A DNA stretch of 64,000 bases from Micromonospora sp. LH3U1 (GTDB lineage Bacteria; Actinomycetota; Actinomycetes; Mycobacteriales; Micromonosporaceae): positions 3,595,501 through 3,659,500 of the forward strand of contig NZ_CP116936.1 in the NCBI RefSeq assembly GCF_028475105.1. The letters are read 5' to 3'. Below, in pieces: positions 43,675 to 51,075 of the stretch (position 1 is its first letter; each line of letters begins with the position of its first letter). Under the pieces are notes generated by a model. That model did not search any database, was not told where the DNA came from, and saw only the letters and a program-made list of their open reading frames with translations. A program made the position numbers and the translations under genes.

Positions 43675-44577
43675 ATGAACGCGTCCATCGCTGCGACGCA
43701 AGGCCGAGACCACCTGCCCACCGTGCAGCGGCACACCTGCGAAATGTTCACCTGCGACATCACACTGGCGAGCAACGGCCCGCCGGCCACACCGTTCACC
43801 GAGGTGCAGCGGCGGTTACGGGAACTGGACCAGCGATACTCCCGCTTCCGCGCCGACAGCGAACTCTCCCAACTCAACACCGCCGCCGGGCAGTGGCACC
43901 ACATCTCCGACGACCTGCACGCGATGCTCCGGCACGCACTGGCGGTGGCCGTCGCCAGCGCCGGCCTCGTCAACGTCGCGATGCTGCCCCGGCTACTCGC
44001 CGCCGGCTACGTACGCTCATGGGGGACAGGCGCCCCGACCGCCGCACCGCCCACGACACCGACGCCCGTGCCACCGTTGGCCTCGCTGCTGGAACTGCGC
44101 CACCACAGCGCCCGCCTGGCACCCGGCTACAGCATCGACATCGGAGCGCTGGCGAAGGGCAGGTGGGCCGACGACGTCGTCACCTGGCTCGGCCCCAACT
44201 CGGCAGCCAGCATCGGGGGAGACGTCACCTGCCACGGACCCGGCCCAGCCGGCGACGGCTGGCCCGTCGAACTCCCCAACCGCGAGGTACTCCTGGTACG
44301 CGACGGCGGCGTCGCCACCAGCGGCACAGGCAAACGCCGCTGGGGCAACACCGGACATCACCTGATCGACCCGCGAACCGGACAGCCCGCCACCTCCGAC
44401 ATCACCCAGACGACGGTCCTCGCCGCCACCGGCGCCTGCGCCGACTGGGTCGCCTCAGCAGTGGTCATCGGCGGCAGCCCGGCAGCAGATCGACTCACCG
44501 GCCGAACCGACGTGCACCGCATGTGGCTCAGCCGAGCGGACAAGGGGGAGAGGCACAATGAACCACACCAGCCGTGA
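43675..44577 (+). CDS. ApbE-like FAD:protein FMN transferase
   Basis: A 300-residue ApbE-fold protein. YSRFRADSELSQLN is the N-terminal family block, IDIGALAKGRWADDV the middle one, followed by IGGDV and SGTGKRRWGNTGHHLIDPRTG, the FAD-binding part. These enzymes transfer FMN from FAD to a Thr or Ser of a flavoprotein. There is no signal peptide or lipobox, so it is cytoplasmic, unlike most ApbE. ATG 43675 has GGGGAG upstream. It overlaps the flavin reductase gene by 20 bases. No clear ApbE acceptor motif was seen in the neighbours. Confidence 0.83.
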   Translation: MNASIAATQGRDHLPTVQRHTCEMFTCDITLASNGPPATPFTEVQRRLRELDQRYSRFRADSELSQLNTAAGQWHHISDDLHAMLRHALAVAVASAGLVNVAMLPRLLAAGYVRSWGTGAPTAAPPTTPTPVPPLASLLELRHHSARLAPGYSIDIGALAKGRWADDVVTWLGPNSAASIGGDVTCHGPGPAGDGWPVELPNREVLLVRDGGVATSGTGKRRWGNTGHHLIDPRTGQPATSDITQTTVLAATGACADWVASAVVIGGSPAADRLTGRTDVHRMWLSRADKGERHNEPHQP

Positions 44578-45088
44578 CCTGACCGGCCAGGACCGCCTCG
44601 TCGAGACCCCCCGCTTCCGGGCCGCCTTTCGGCAGGTCCCCGCACCCGTGGCGATCGTGCTCGTACCCGCCGGCCCGGCCGGCGTCACCGGCATCACCTG
44701 CACCTCCGCCACCTCACTGTCCGGCCAACCACCGATGGTGCTGGTCGCCGTCGACGAGAAGACCGGCCTCGCACCACTGGCCGAGCGAGCCGGCCGATTC
44801 AGCATCAACTACCTCGCCGCCGACCGCGCCGCCTGGGCACAGGCATTCGCCGCCCGCGGTCGAGACCTCGACGAACTCACCGCAGCCGTCGTCACCGGCC
44901 GCACACAGGTGCCCACCCTCGCCACCGGCACCACCGCGGTCCTCGAATGCCGCACCACCGCCGTCCACCAGGGCGGAGACCACTGGATCCTGTGCGGCGA
45001 GGTGCTGCACGCCCGATCCCAGACCGACGCCCGGCCGCTGCTCTACCTCAACGGGCGCTACGGCACCTTCCAGGCCGACGAGCTCTGA
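44558..45088 (+). CDS. Flavin reductase-like (HpaC/RutF-type) protein
   Basis: A 176-residue protein of the flavin-reductase-like FMN-binding split-barrel family. FRQVPAPVAIVLV and GITCTSATSLSGQPPMVLVAVD correspond to the conserved FMN-binding block, and LLYLNGRYGTFQ to the C-terminus. It would supply reduced FMN to the luciferase-like monooxygenase at the end of the cluster, as HpaC or RutF do for their partners. It overlaps the ApbE gene by 20 bases, and the next gene starts 55 bp downstream. Confidence 0.87.
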   Translation: MNHTSRDLTGQDRLVETPRFRAAFRQVPAPVAIVLVPAGPAGVTGITCTSATSLSGQPPMVLVAVDEKTGLAPLAERAGRFSINYLAADRAAWAQAFAARGRDLDELTAAVVTGRTQVPTLATGTTAVLECRTTAVHQGGDHWILCGEVLHARSQTDARPLLYLNGRYGTFQADEL

Positions 45089-45143
45089 CAACCCCCATCG
45101 GCGGACGACCCACCCGCTTCCGAACCGCACCCAAGGCAGGAAA

Positions 45144-45992
45144 ATGCCCCCACCACGCACCCACACCATCAACGCCGGCGGGTTCACCACCCGCTACTGG
45201 GAATGCGCGCCACCCGGACAACCCGAGGGCACCGTCGTCCTCGTCCATGATGGAGCGTTCGGCGGCGACGCCATCGGCAGCTGGGCCGGCGTCATGCCCA
45301 TCCTCGCCAAGCACTACCGCGTACTCGCACCAGACATGCTCGGATACGGCGATACCGACAAGGTCGTCTACCTGGACCGATCCCCGTACTCCTTCCGCAC
45401 CGCCCACCTGGCCGCGTTCTGCGCCGCCCTCGACGTCGACGCCGCGCACTTCGCCGGCCAGTCATTCGGCGGGTCCCTCCTGCTACGGGCACTCGCCACA
45501 CCAGCACCCACCCTGCCAGCGCTGTCCGCAGTCAGCATCTGCGGCACCGGCGGCCCGTGGCGATCGACCAAGGGAACCACCGAACTCGCCCGGTTCGACG
45601 GCACCGAAGAAGACGTCCACCGCCTCGTCGCCCTCATGACCGACGACTACGCGGGCTTCGACAAGACCGTCCAGGTGCGCTACGCCAACACCCGCAAGCC
45701 CGGACACGTACCAGCGTGCCTGGCCCCCCGCCTACGCCACCCCACACTGCCCAAGCCGGACAGCCCCGACGACTGGCCCACCCCACTGCGCGACAGCCCC
45801 GTGCCTGTCCTCGTGGTCGAGGGCACCCGAGACGACCTGCTCGAACCGGACTGGGGCCGACACTTCGAGAACCTGTCCCCACAGGTCCACGTACACCGCA
45901 TGGACGCCAGACACGCGCCGAACCTCGACCAACCCGAGACGGTCGCCGCCCTCCTGCGAACCTTCTTCACCCAGGGGAGGGGCACACCGTGA
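45144..45992 (+). CDS. Alpha/beta hydrolase (meta-cleavage-hydrolase-like)
   Basis: A 282-residue alpha/beta hydrolase. The nucleophile elbow is GQSFGG, the acid is in VEGTRDDLLEPDW and the catalytic His is in DARHAPNLDQPE, so the triad is complete. The opening VLVHDGAFGGDAIGSW, with HDG in place of HG, and MLGYGDTDK suggest the C-C bond hydrolase branch (BphD or MhpC relatives). It would act on the ring-opened product. It is followed by a second hydrolase that starts inside its stop codon. Confidence 0.87.
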   Translation: MPPPRTHTINAGGFTTRYWECAPPGQPEGTVVLVHDGAFGGDAIGSWAGVMPILAKHYRVLAPDMLGYGDTDKVVYLDRSPYSFRTAHLAAFCAALDVDAAHFAGQSFGGSLLLRALATPAPTLPALSAVSICGTGGPWRSTKGTTELARFDGTEEDVHRLVALMTDDYAGFDKTVQVRYANTRKPGHVPACLAPRLRHPTLPKPDSPDDWPTPLRDSPVPVLVVEGTRDDLLEPDWGRHFENLSPQVHVHRMDARHAPNLDQPETVAALLRTFFTQGRGTP

Positions 45993-46735
45993 GCACCCTG
46001 CTGTTCCTCCACGACGCGGACGTGCTACCCGGGCCGGTCGGCGCGCTGAACCTGCTGGCAGACGACCTCGACGTCGTCGTACCCCGACACCCCGGCTTCG
46101 GTAGTCCACTGGACAACACGACGCAGGAGTGGGACACCGTCGCCGACCTCGCCCAGCACTACCTGTCCGGCCCCGCCGCCGAGCTGGCACACGCACCGCT
46201 ACACCTGGCAGGCGCAGGCTTCGGCGGCTGGATCGCCCTGGACATGGCGGTACGCGCACCCCACCTGTTCACCTCACTCCTCCTCGTCTCCCCGTACGGG
46301 GTGAAACTGTCCGGGCCAACCGAGCCCGACTTCGCCGACATCCTGCTGCTCGACCCGACCGAAGTGGTGGAACTGGGCTGGGCCGACCCGACGGCCTGCC
46401 ACGACCTGCGGATGCCCGGCTACCCGACCGGCCTCACCGACAACGAATACGAACGGGCCTTCGCCGACCGGGCCGCCCTGTCGCGATACGCCTGGAAACC
46501 ATTCCTGCACGACCCACGGCTCCGCCGATGGCTACACCTGGCCACCATGCCAACACTCATCCTCGCCGGCACCCACGACCGGCTCGTACCACCACGGCAC
46601 AGCGCCGCACTGGCCGACCTGCTGCCGTCAGCGCGCTTCGTCGACCTGCCGCACGCCGGGCACTACCCGTACCTGGAGCGCCCCGACGAATTCCACCGGC
46701 TGGTCCGGTCCTTCCTGATCGGAGAGGCCCAGTGA
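45989..46735 (+). CDS. Alpha/beta hydrolase fold protein without nucleophile serine
   Basis: A 248-residue alpha/beta hydrolase fold protein. The nucleophile elbow reads GAGFGGW where GxSxGG is expected, so the Ser position holds Gly; the codon is GGC and the frame on both sides is good. The other triad members are present (Asp in LAGTHDRLVPP and His in LPHAGHYPYLERP). It may be a binding protein or use a non-hydrolytic mechanism. It is coupled by overlapping start and stop codons to both neighbours (GTGA at 45989 and 46732). Confidence 0.82.
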   Translation: MSTLLFLHDADVLPGPVGALNLLADDLDVVVPRHPGFGSPLDNTTQEWDTVADLAQHYLSGPAAELAHAPLHLAGAGFGGWIALDMAVRAPHLFTSLLLVSPYGVKLSGPTEPDFADILLLDPTEVVELGWADPTACHDLRMPGYPTGLTDNEYERAFADRAALSRYAWKPFLHDPRLRRWLHLATMPTLILAGTHDRLVPPRHSAALADLLPSARFVDLPHAGHYPYLERPDEFHRLVRSFLIGEAQ

Positions 46736-47943
46736 GGCTCTACCACTTCACCGAAATGCCCTACCCGTTCGTCCCACCCGAGGCCGAAGAGGCCAACCGG
46801 GGCCTCAAGTACTTCATGCCCAACCGGTACTACGACCCGATCCTCGGCCACGAGCTCTACCAGCGGTACCTCGACGAATACGAACTCGCCGACGAACTCG
46901 GCTTCGACCTGATGGTCAACGAGCACCACCAGTCGGCGTCGACCCTCCAGGTATCGGCCACCCTCAGCGCCGCGTCGGTGCTGCACCGCACCCGACGCGG
47001 CCGGGTACTGGTGCTCGGCACCCCACTGCCACACCGCGAAAGCCCCATCCGAGTCGCCGAGGAAATCGCCTACCTGGACTCGGTCAGCGGCGGCCGCATC
47101 GACTGCGGCTTCGTCCGCGGCGTCCAGGGAGAAACGTTCCCCTCCAACCAGAACCCCGTACACAACCTGGAGATGTTCATCGAGGCCCACGACCTGATCA
47201 AAAAGGCGTGGACCAGCGGCGACGTCTTCTCCTGGGAAGGCCGCCACTACCACTACCGGTACGTCAGCGTCTGGCCACGCCCATACCAACAGCCGCACCC
47301 ACCGATCTGGATCAGCGGCACCTCAACCCGACTCGTCGAATGGACCGCCACACACGGCTACACCCTGTGCAACCTCCTCGGCACGTACGACGACACCGCG
47401 ACCTCCTTTCGCCTCTACCGCCGAACAGCCGTGGCGGCCGGACAACCCGAACCCGGCCCGGACCGCTTCGCCTACATGGCCCTGTGCCACGTCGCCCCCA
47501 CCGAGGAGAAGGCCCGCGAGATCGGCCGCAAACTCATGTACTACCTCAAGCCCGGAAACCTGCGACTCGGCGCCGCCAGCCCACCCGGCTACTTCCCGCC
47601 GTCCGCCGCCGTGGCCGCACTCCAGGGCCGCCTCGGAGCCGTCCGCCGCATGAGCTACGAGGACCTCATCGACGCCGGCATCCTGCTCGTCGGCACCCCC
47701 GACCAGGTCACCGCGCAGATCCACCGCCTCTACGAGCAGACCGGCGTCGGGCACCTCATCCTCATGAACCACGCCGGCGACATGACAAGCAACGAGGTAC
47801 GCGACCACCTCACCCTGTTCGCCAGGGAGGTGATGCCCGCCGTCAGCGCCCTCGGCACCGACTGGCGCGACCAGGACACCACCTGGCGGGTGGACCAGGA
47901 CCGCACACCGGTGCAGGCGGTGCTCTCCAGCGCACTGTCCTGA
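46732..47943 (+). CDS. Luciferase-like (LLM) flavin-dependent monooxygenase
   Basis: A 403-residue TIM-barrel monooxygenase that uses reduced FMN and O2. The N-terminus has MPYPFVPPEAEE, then DLMVNEHHQ (conserved His pair), RVAEEIAYLDSVSGGRIDCG and WPRPYQQPHPPIWISG, the standard family order. It should work with the flavin reductase of the same operon. Known relatives cleave or oxidise small rings, aldehydes and sulfonates; the substrate here is not known. It is the last plus-strand gene of cluster B, and the GntR gene converges on it with a 7-bp gap. Confidence 0.9.
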   Translation: MRLYHFTEMPYPFVPPEAEEANRGLKYFMPNRYYDPILGHELYQRYLDEYELADELGFDLMVNEHHQSASTLQVSATLSAASVLHRTRRGRVLVLGTPLPHRESPIRVAEEIAYLDSVSGGRIDCGFVRGVQGETFPSNQNPVHNLEMFIEAHDLIKKAWTSGDVFSWEGRHYHYRYVSVWPRPYQQPHPPIWISGTSTRLVEWTATHGYTLCNLLGTYDDTATSFRLYRRTAVAAGQPEPGPDRFAYMALCHVAPTEEKAREIGRKLMYYLKPGNLRLGAASPPGYFPPSAAVAALQGRLGAVRRMSYEDLIDAGILLVGTPDQVTAQIHRLYEQTGVGHLILMNHAGDMTSNEVRDHLTLFAREVMPAVSALGTDWRDQDTTWRVDQDRTPVQAVLSSALS

Positions 47944-47950
47944 CCGGACA

Positions 47951-48703
47951 TCACCACCAGCCGATCACCTCGTCGTGCAGACCGCCGTAGTCACGTTGGA
48001 GGTGATCGGCCAAGGCGACCATGTGCGCCCGCATCAGCCTCTCCGCCTCAGCCCCGTCCCCGTCGACGATCGCCGCGGCGACCGCCTGGTGCTCACGCCG
48101 CACGTCCTCCCACCGCTCCGGGCGACGCTCGGCCGCGACGACCCGCTCGGTGTAGATCTCCTTCAGCGCCCGGCCGAACAGATCCAACACCCCATTGCCC
48201 GACAGACCCGCCACCACACCGTGGAAACGCTGCATGACAGCCAGGTAGCTGGCCTCATCGCGCTCCTCCAACGTGCTGTGCTCACGCATCGACTCGGCCA
48301 ACTCGCGCAGATGCGCGGCGTCGCGCCGCTCGGCGGCCAACCGGGCCATCATCGGCTCCATGATCACGCGCGCCTCGACCAGCTCACCGAACCGGGTCCG
48401 CCCCATCTGCATGAACAGCGCCATCGTCCGACCGAACGTATGCGGATCAACCGCACCGACGATGGGCCCACCACCACGACCCGGGCGCACCCGCACCAGG
48501 CCGTTGATCTCCAAAATCCGCAGCGCCTCGCGCAGTGTGCCGCGACTGACCCCGTACGCCTGCAGCATCTGAGCCTCGGTGGACAGCGCCGCCCCGGCGG
48601 GCAGCCCCTGCTCGACGATGTCCTCCAGGATCTGCCGGGCCACCAACTCGCCCATCTTCGCCGCGTACTGGCGGAATCGCGGGGTGGGCTGGGCATCAGA
48701 CAT
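47951..48703 (-). CDS. GntR-family transcriptional regulator, FadR type (FCD domain)
   Basis: A 250-residue regulator. The N-terminal winged helix is ALSTEAQMLQAYGVSRGTLREALRILEINGLV (residues about 38-70). The C-terminal FCD domain contains the metal-binding His and Asp residues of the family (ARVIMEPMMARLAAERRD, HGVVAGLSGNGVLDLF, REHQAVAAAI). FadR-type proteins bind organic acids. It lies at the end of cluster B on the other strand and probably controls it through the site at 43620-43648. Confidence 0.9.
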   Translation of the reverse strand: MSDAQPTPRFRQYAAKMGELVARQILEDIVEQGLPAGAALSTEAQMLQAYGVSRGTLREALRILEINGLVRVRPGRGGGPIVGAVDPHTFGRTMALFMQMGRTRFGELVEARVIMEPMMARLAAERRDAAHLRELAESMREHSTLEERDEASYLAVMQRFHGVVAGLSGNGVLDLFGRALKEIYTERVVAAERRPERWEDVRREHQAVAAAIVDGDGAEAERLMRAHMVALADHLQRDYGGLHDEVIGWW

Positions 48704-48977
48704 GACCCGATTCTACGAGCCCACGATCTTGCAGCCGTCGACTGCTTCACGGCCGGTCCACCCGGCGGGGGAGCGGCAACCACGACAGCGCCTGAGACAG
48801 CAGCGCCCGGCCGGCCGGCGAGTCTCCTCACCGCCCGGGCAGCGATCCCACTGCGATCAAGCTGCTCGGTCCGGACCGCTGTGCGGCCGTCTCAGCGGTC
48901 CGGCCTCGGGCCGCACCGGCAGCGCGCGACGGCAGATTTCGGCGGCGTACGTGACGGCAACGCGTCCGTCGAGAAGG

Positions 48978-49015
48978 CTTGAGTGCAGCTCACAACCGGG
49001 CGACCTGCACTCAAG
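48978..49015. repeat. Perfect 11-bp stem-loop in the 48704-49087 intergenic region
   Basis: CTTGAGTGCAG (48978-48988) pairs perfectly with CTGCACTCAAG (49005-49015) over a 16-base loop. The 384-bp gap has no credible gene; I see only this stem-loop and the AT-rich dyad at 49026-49039. It could be a terminator for transcription coming from the right (gene at 49088-49849). Confidence 0.6.
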
Positions 49016-49025
49016 CGCACATTCG

Positions 49026-49039
49026 ATAATGCACATTAT
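49026..49039. promoter_or_regulatory. AT-rich dyad ATAATG-CA-CATTAT
   Basis: A perfect 6+6 dyad in an AT-rich island downstream of the minus-strand gene at 49088. ATAATGCA differs by one base from ATTATGCA in the site at 50053-50072. It could bind the same protein; there is no open reading frame next to it that would obviously need a promoter here. Confidence 0.4.
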
Positions 49040-49087
49040 GTAAAGTCGGGTTGATTGGGTGGTCCCCCCACCACCGGTCAGCGGTGG

Positions 49088-49849
49088 TCAGTCGCGCGTC
49101 AGCCCTGGCGGTAGTGCGTCCTCGTCGGGTCGGACCAGACGGGCGTTGACCAGTGGGTTGCGCTGCAGTCCCGCACATAGGGCGGCGCTGCCGCCGACGT
49201 CGGTCCAGGTGTCGTCCCAGAGGGCGGAGACCAGCCAGGAGCGATCCGCGGGAAAGAACAGGTCGGGCAGCGGCCCGTCGCCCCGCATGTGACCGGTCCG
49301 CCATGTGAGGGCCTGTTCGGGTCCGGCTTCGACCAGGACGTAGGGCCAGTCCCAGTACAGGGACACCTTCGGCGCGCGTGGAAAGACGATGTCGTGGGCG
49401 CCGGTGTCGAGATAGCCCAGCCACCAGGTCTGGTCCGGCGTGTACGCGCCGAGTTCGTCGACCACGGCGCGCTCGTGGTCGACGAAGCTGACGCCGTCGG
49501 GCGGATAGAAGGTGGCGTACGCGTCGAACACCGGCGGAATCGCCGCAGTGATCGAGACGCCCGGTGTGGTGTGGCCGGCGAGCCAGGCGACGTCGTCGGC
49601 CGTGCCGATCCGCCAGGTCCGACCCTCCCTGACGAAGTCCCTGGGGTCGGTCGACACCGATGCGTCACCCGCGTCGCGGCTTCCTGCGACAAGGGTTGGT
49701 GCTGCCCAGGGGGCCCAGCCAGGCCGATCGGCCGCCCGCCACTCGTGCCCCTCGGGGCAGGCCCAACCTAAGGGATCGTCGGGCTCCCGGTACACGGTCG
49801 GCCTGCCGGACCGGCCACAGTCGGGACAGATGGCGGCTGGCAACGTCAT
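49088..49849 (-). CDS. Hypothetical protein with N-terminal zinc ribbon
   Basis: A 253-residue soluble protein. The first 35 residues look like a zinc ribbon: CPDCG then CPEGHEW. The rest is a compact domain with many aromatic residues (WWLGYLDTGAHDIVFPRAPKVSLYWDWPYVLVEAGPEQAL), possibly a beta-barrel fold; I do not recognise the family. ATG 49849 overlaps the stop of a small upstream frame by 4 bases (ATGA), so the two are probably coupled. The function is unknown. Confidence 0.7.
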   Translation of the reverse strand: MTLPAAICPDCGRSGRPTVYREPDDPLGWACPEGHEWRAADRPGWAPWAAPTLVAGSRDAGDASVSTDPRDFVREGRTWRIGTADDVAWLAGHTTPGVSITAAIPPVFDAYATFYPPDGVSFVDHERAVVDELGAYTPDQTWWLGYLDTGAHDIVFPRAPKVSLYWDWPYVLVEAGPEQALTWRTGHMRGDGPLPDLFFPADRSWLVSALWDDTWTDVGGSAALCAGLQRNPLVNARLVRPDEDALPPGLTRD

Positions 49850-50014
49850 ACCGGGCACGTTACGTGCATCTCGATCAGCGCGACTCGTTCCCGCACTGGT
49901 CCGGCTGGCACGTCGACCAGGTGGTGCCCGTGCTCGTCGTACACCTCCTGGTGGTGTCTGGGCGAAGGCCAGCGCCTCGGCGTAGCTGATCCGGCGCGCG
50001 GCCGTGCGTTCCAC
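49846..50014 (-). pseudogene. Small frameshifted gene upstream of the zinc-ribbon gene
   Basis: GTG 50014, with AGAGGGGG upstream, gives RTAARRISYAEALAFAQ, then the frame is lost. In the next frame EVYDEHGHHLVDVPAGPVRE continues to a TGA at 49846-49848 that overlaps ATG 49849. Removing one base near 49955 joins the two into a protein of about 55 residues with conserved-looking ends. A real small gene, coupled to the next one, is likely; the frameshift may be mutation or error. No family was recognised. Confidence 0.45.
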
Positions 50015-50052
50015 TCCCCCTCTCTGAGCACTTTCCGGAAACCCGAAAATGC

Positions 50053-50072
50053 TGCATAATATCCCTTATGCA
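50053..50072. promoter_or_regulatory. Dyad over the start of the tyrosine recombinase gene
   Basis: TGCATAA (50053-50059) and TTATGCA (50066-50072) form a perfect 7-bp dyad around TATCCC, and the ATG at 50068 lies inside the right arm. A TTTCCGGAAA palindrome precedes it at 50032-50041. Binding here would block translation start or transcription, so it may be an autoregulatory site. Confidence 0.55.
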
Positions 50073-51069
50073 TGACAAACAGGACGAATCGCTCATGGTG
50101 TTGATCGAGGAGTTCCTGACCGCTCGGGCCACCCGCAAGCCCTCCCCCCACACCCTGGCCGCGTACCGGCGGGACCTGCACGCGGTGGTGGCCCTGGCCG
50201 CGGAGGTTGCCACCCCTCCCCTCCCCCAGGACGCGCTGTCGATCACCGACCTGTCCCCCCGGCTGATGCGGGCGGCCTTCGCTCGGTTCGCCGCACCCCG
50301 GGCCGCCGCTTCGGTGCACCGGGCCTGGTCCACCTGGAACAGCTTCTTCACGTTCCTGGTGGCCGACGGCGTGGTGGCGGGCAACCCGATGCCGGCCGTC
50401 GGACGCCCCCGGGCACTACTCCCCCAGCCGAAGCCGTTGCGCGGCGCCGACACCCCCGAGCTGCTGCTCGCCTCGGTGGCACGCGACGACAGCCGGCAGC
50501 GCGACCCGTGGCCCGAGCGGGACGTGGCGGTCTTGGCGGTGGCGCTCTGTGCCGGGCTGCGCCTGTCGGAGTTGCTCGCGCTGCGGGTCAGCTCGCTGGC
50601 CGGTCGGCCCGGTGAACGGCGCGTCGAGGTGGTCGGCAAGGGCGGGCGGCCCCGGGTGGTGCCGATCGAGGCGGATCTGGATCGGGTGCTGTTGGACTAC
50701 CTGGACAGTCGGGCGCGGCGCTTCGGTTCGCGGTCGGTACGCCCCGACTCGGCGTTGTTGGTGGACCGGCACGGCGAGCCGCTGCGCCGTGGTGGGCTCC
50801 AGTATCTGGTGGAGTCGTGTTATCGGCGGGCGGGCATCGGTGACCGGGTGCCGCGTGGGGCGCGGTTGCACGCGCTGCGGCACACGTTCGCCACTCGTCT
50901 GGCCGAGGATGGAGCGAGCGCGGTGGAGATCATGCGGCTGCTGGGGCACGCGTCGTTGGCGTCGTCGCAGACGTACATCGAGGTGACGGCCGGTCAGCAG
51001 CGCGATGCGGTGCGGGCCAACCGCACCAACCGGGCGCTGGCGGCGCTGGTGCCGGTGGATCAGGGGTGA
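50068..51069 (+). CDS. Tyrosine-type recombinase/integrase, XerC/D-like
   Basis: A 333-residue recombinase. The N-terminal SAM-like core-binding domain covers about 10-110 (FLTARATRKPSPHTLAAYRR). The catalytic residues are present: Arg in CAGLRLSELLAL, Lys in VVGKGGRPR, HxxR in HALRHTF, His in LLGHASL and nucleophile Tyr in SSQTYIEV. The protein is a little longer than XerC or XerD (about 300). There are no other mobile genes beside it, so either a chromosome-dimer role or a lone integrase is possible. The start is overlapped by a dyad. Confidence 0.87.
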   Translation: MHDKQDESLMVLIEEFLTARATRKPSPHTLAAYRRDLHAVVALAAEVATPPLPQDALSITDLSPRLMRAAFARFAAPRAAASVHRAWSTWNSFFTFLVADGVVAGNPMPAVGRPRALLPQPKPLRGADTPELLLASVARDDSRQRDPWPERDVAVLAVALCAGLRLSELLALRVSSLAGRPGERRVEVVGKGGRPRVVPIEADLDRVLLDYLDSRARRFGSRSVRPDSALLVDRHGEPLRRGGLQYLVESCYRRAGIGDRVPRGARLHALRHTFATRLAEDGASAVEIMRLLGHASLASSQTYIEVTAGQQRDAVRANRTNRALAALVPVDQG

Positions 51070-51075
51070 GGGTGG

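Noticed and set aside
50068..51069. Integrase of a resident prophage or integrative element
   Set aside because: No attachment-site repeats, tRNA gene or other mobile genes were seen beside the recombinase gene.
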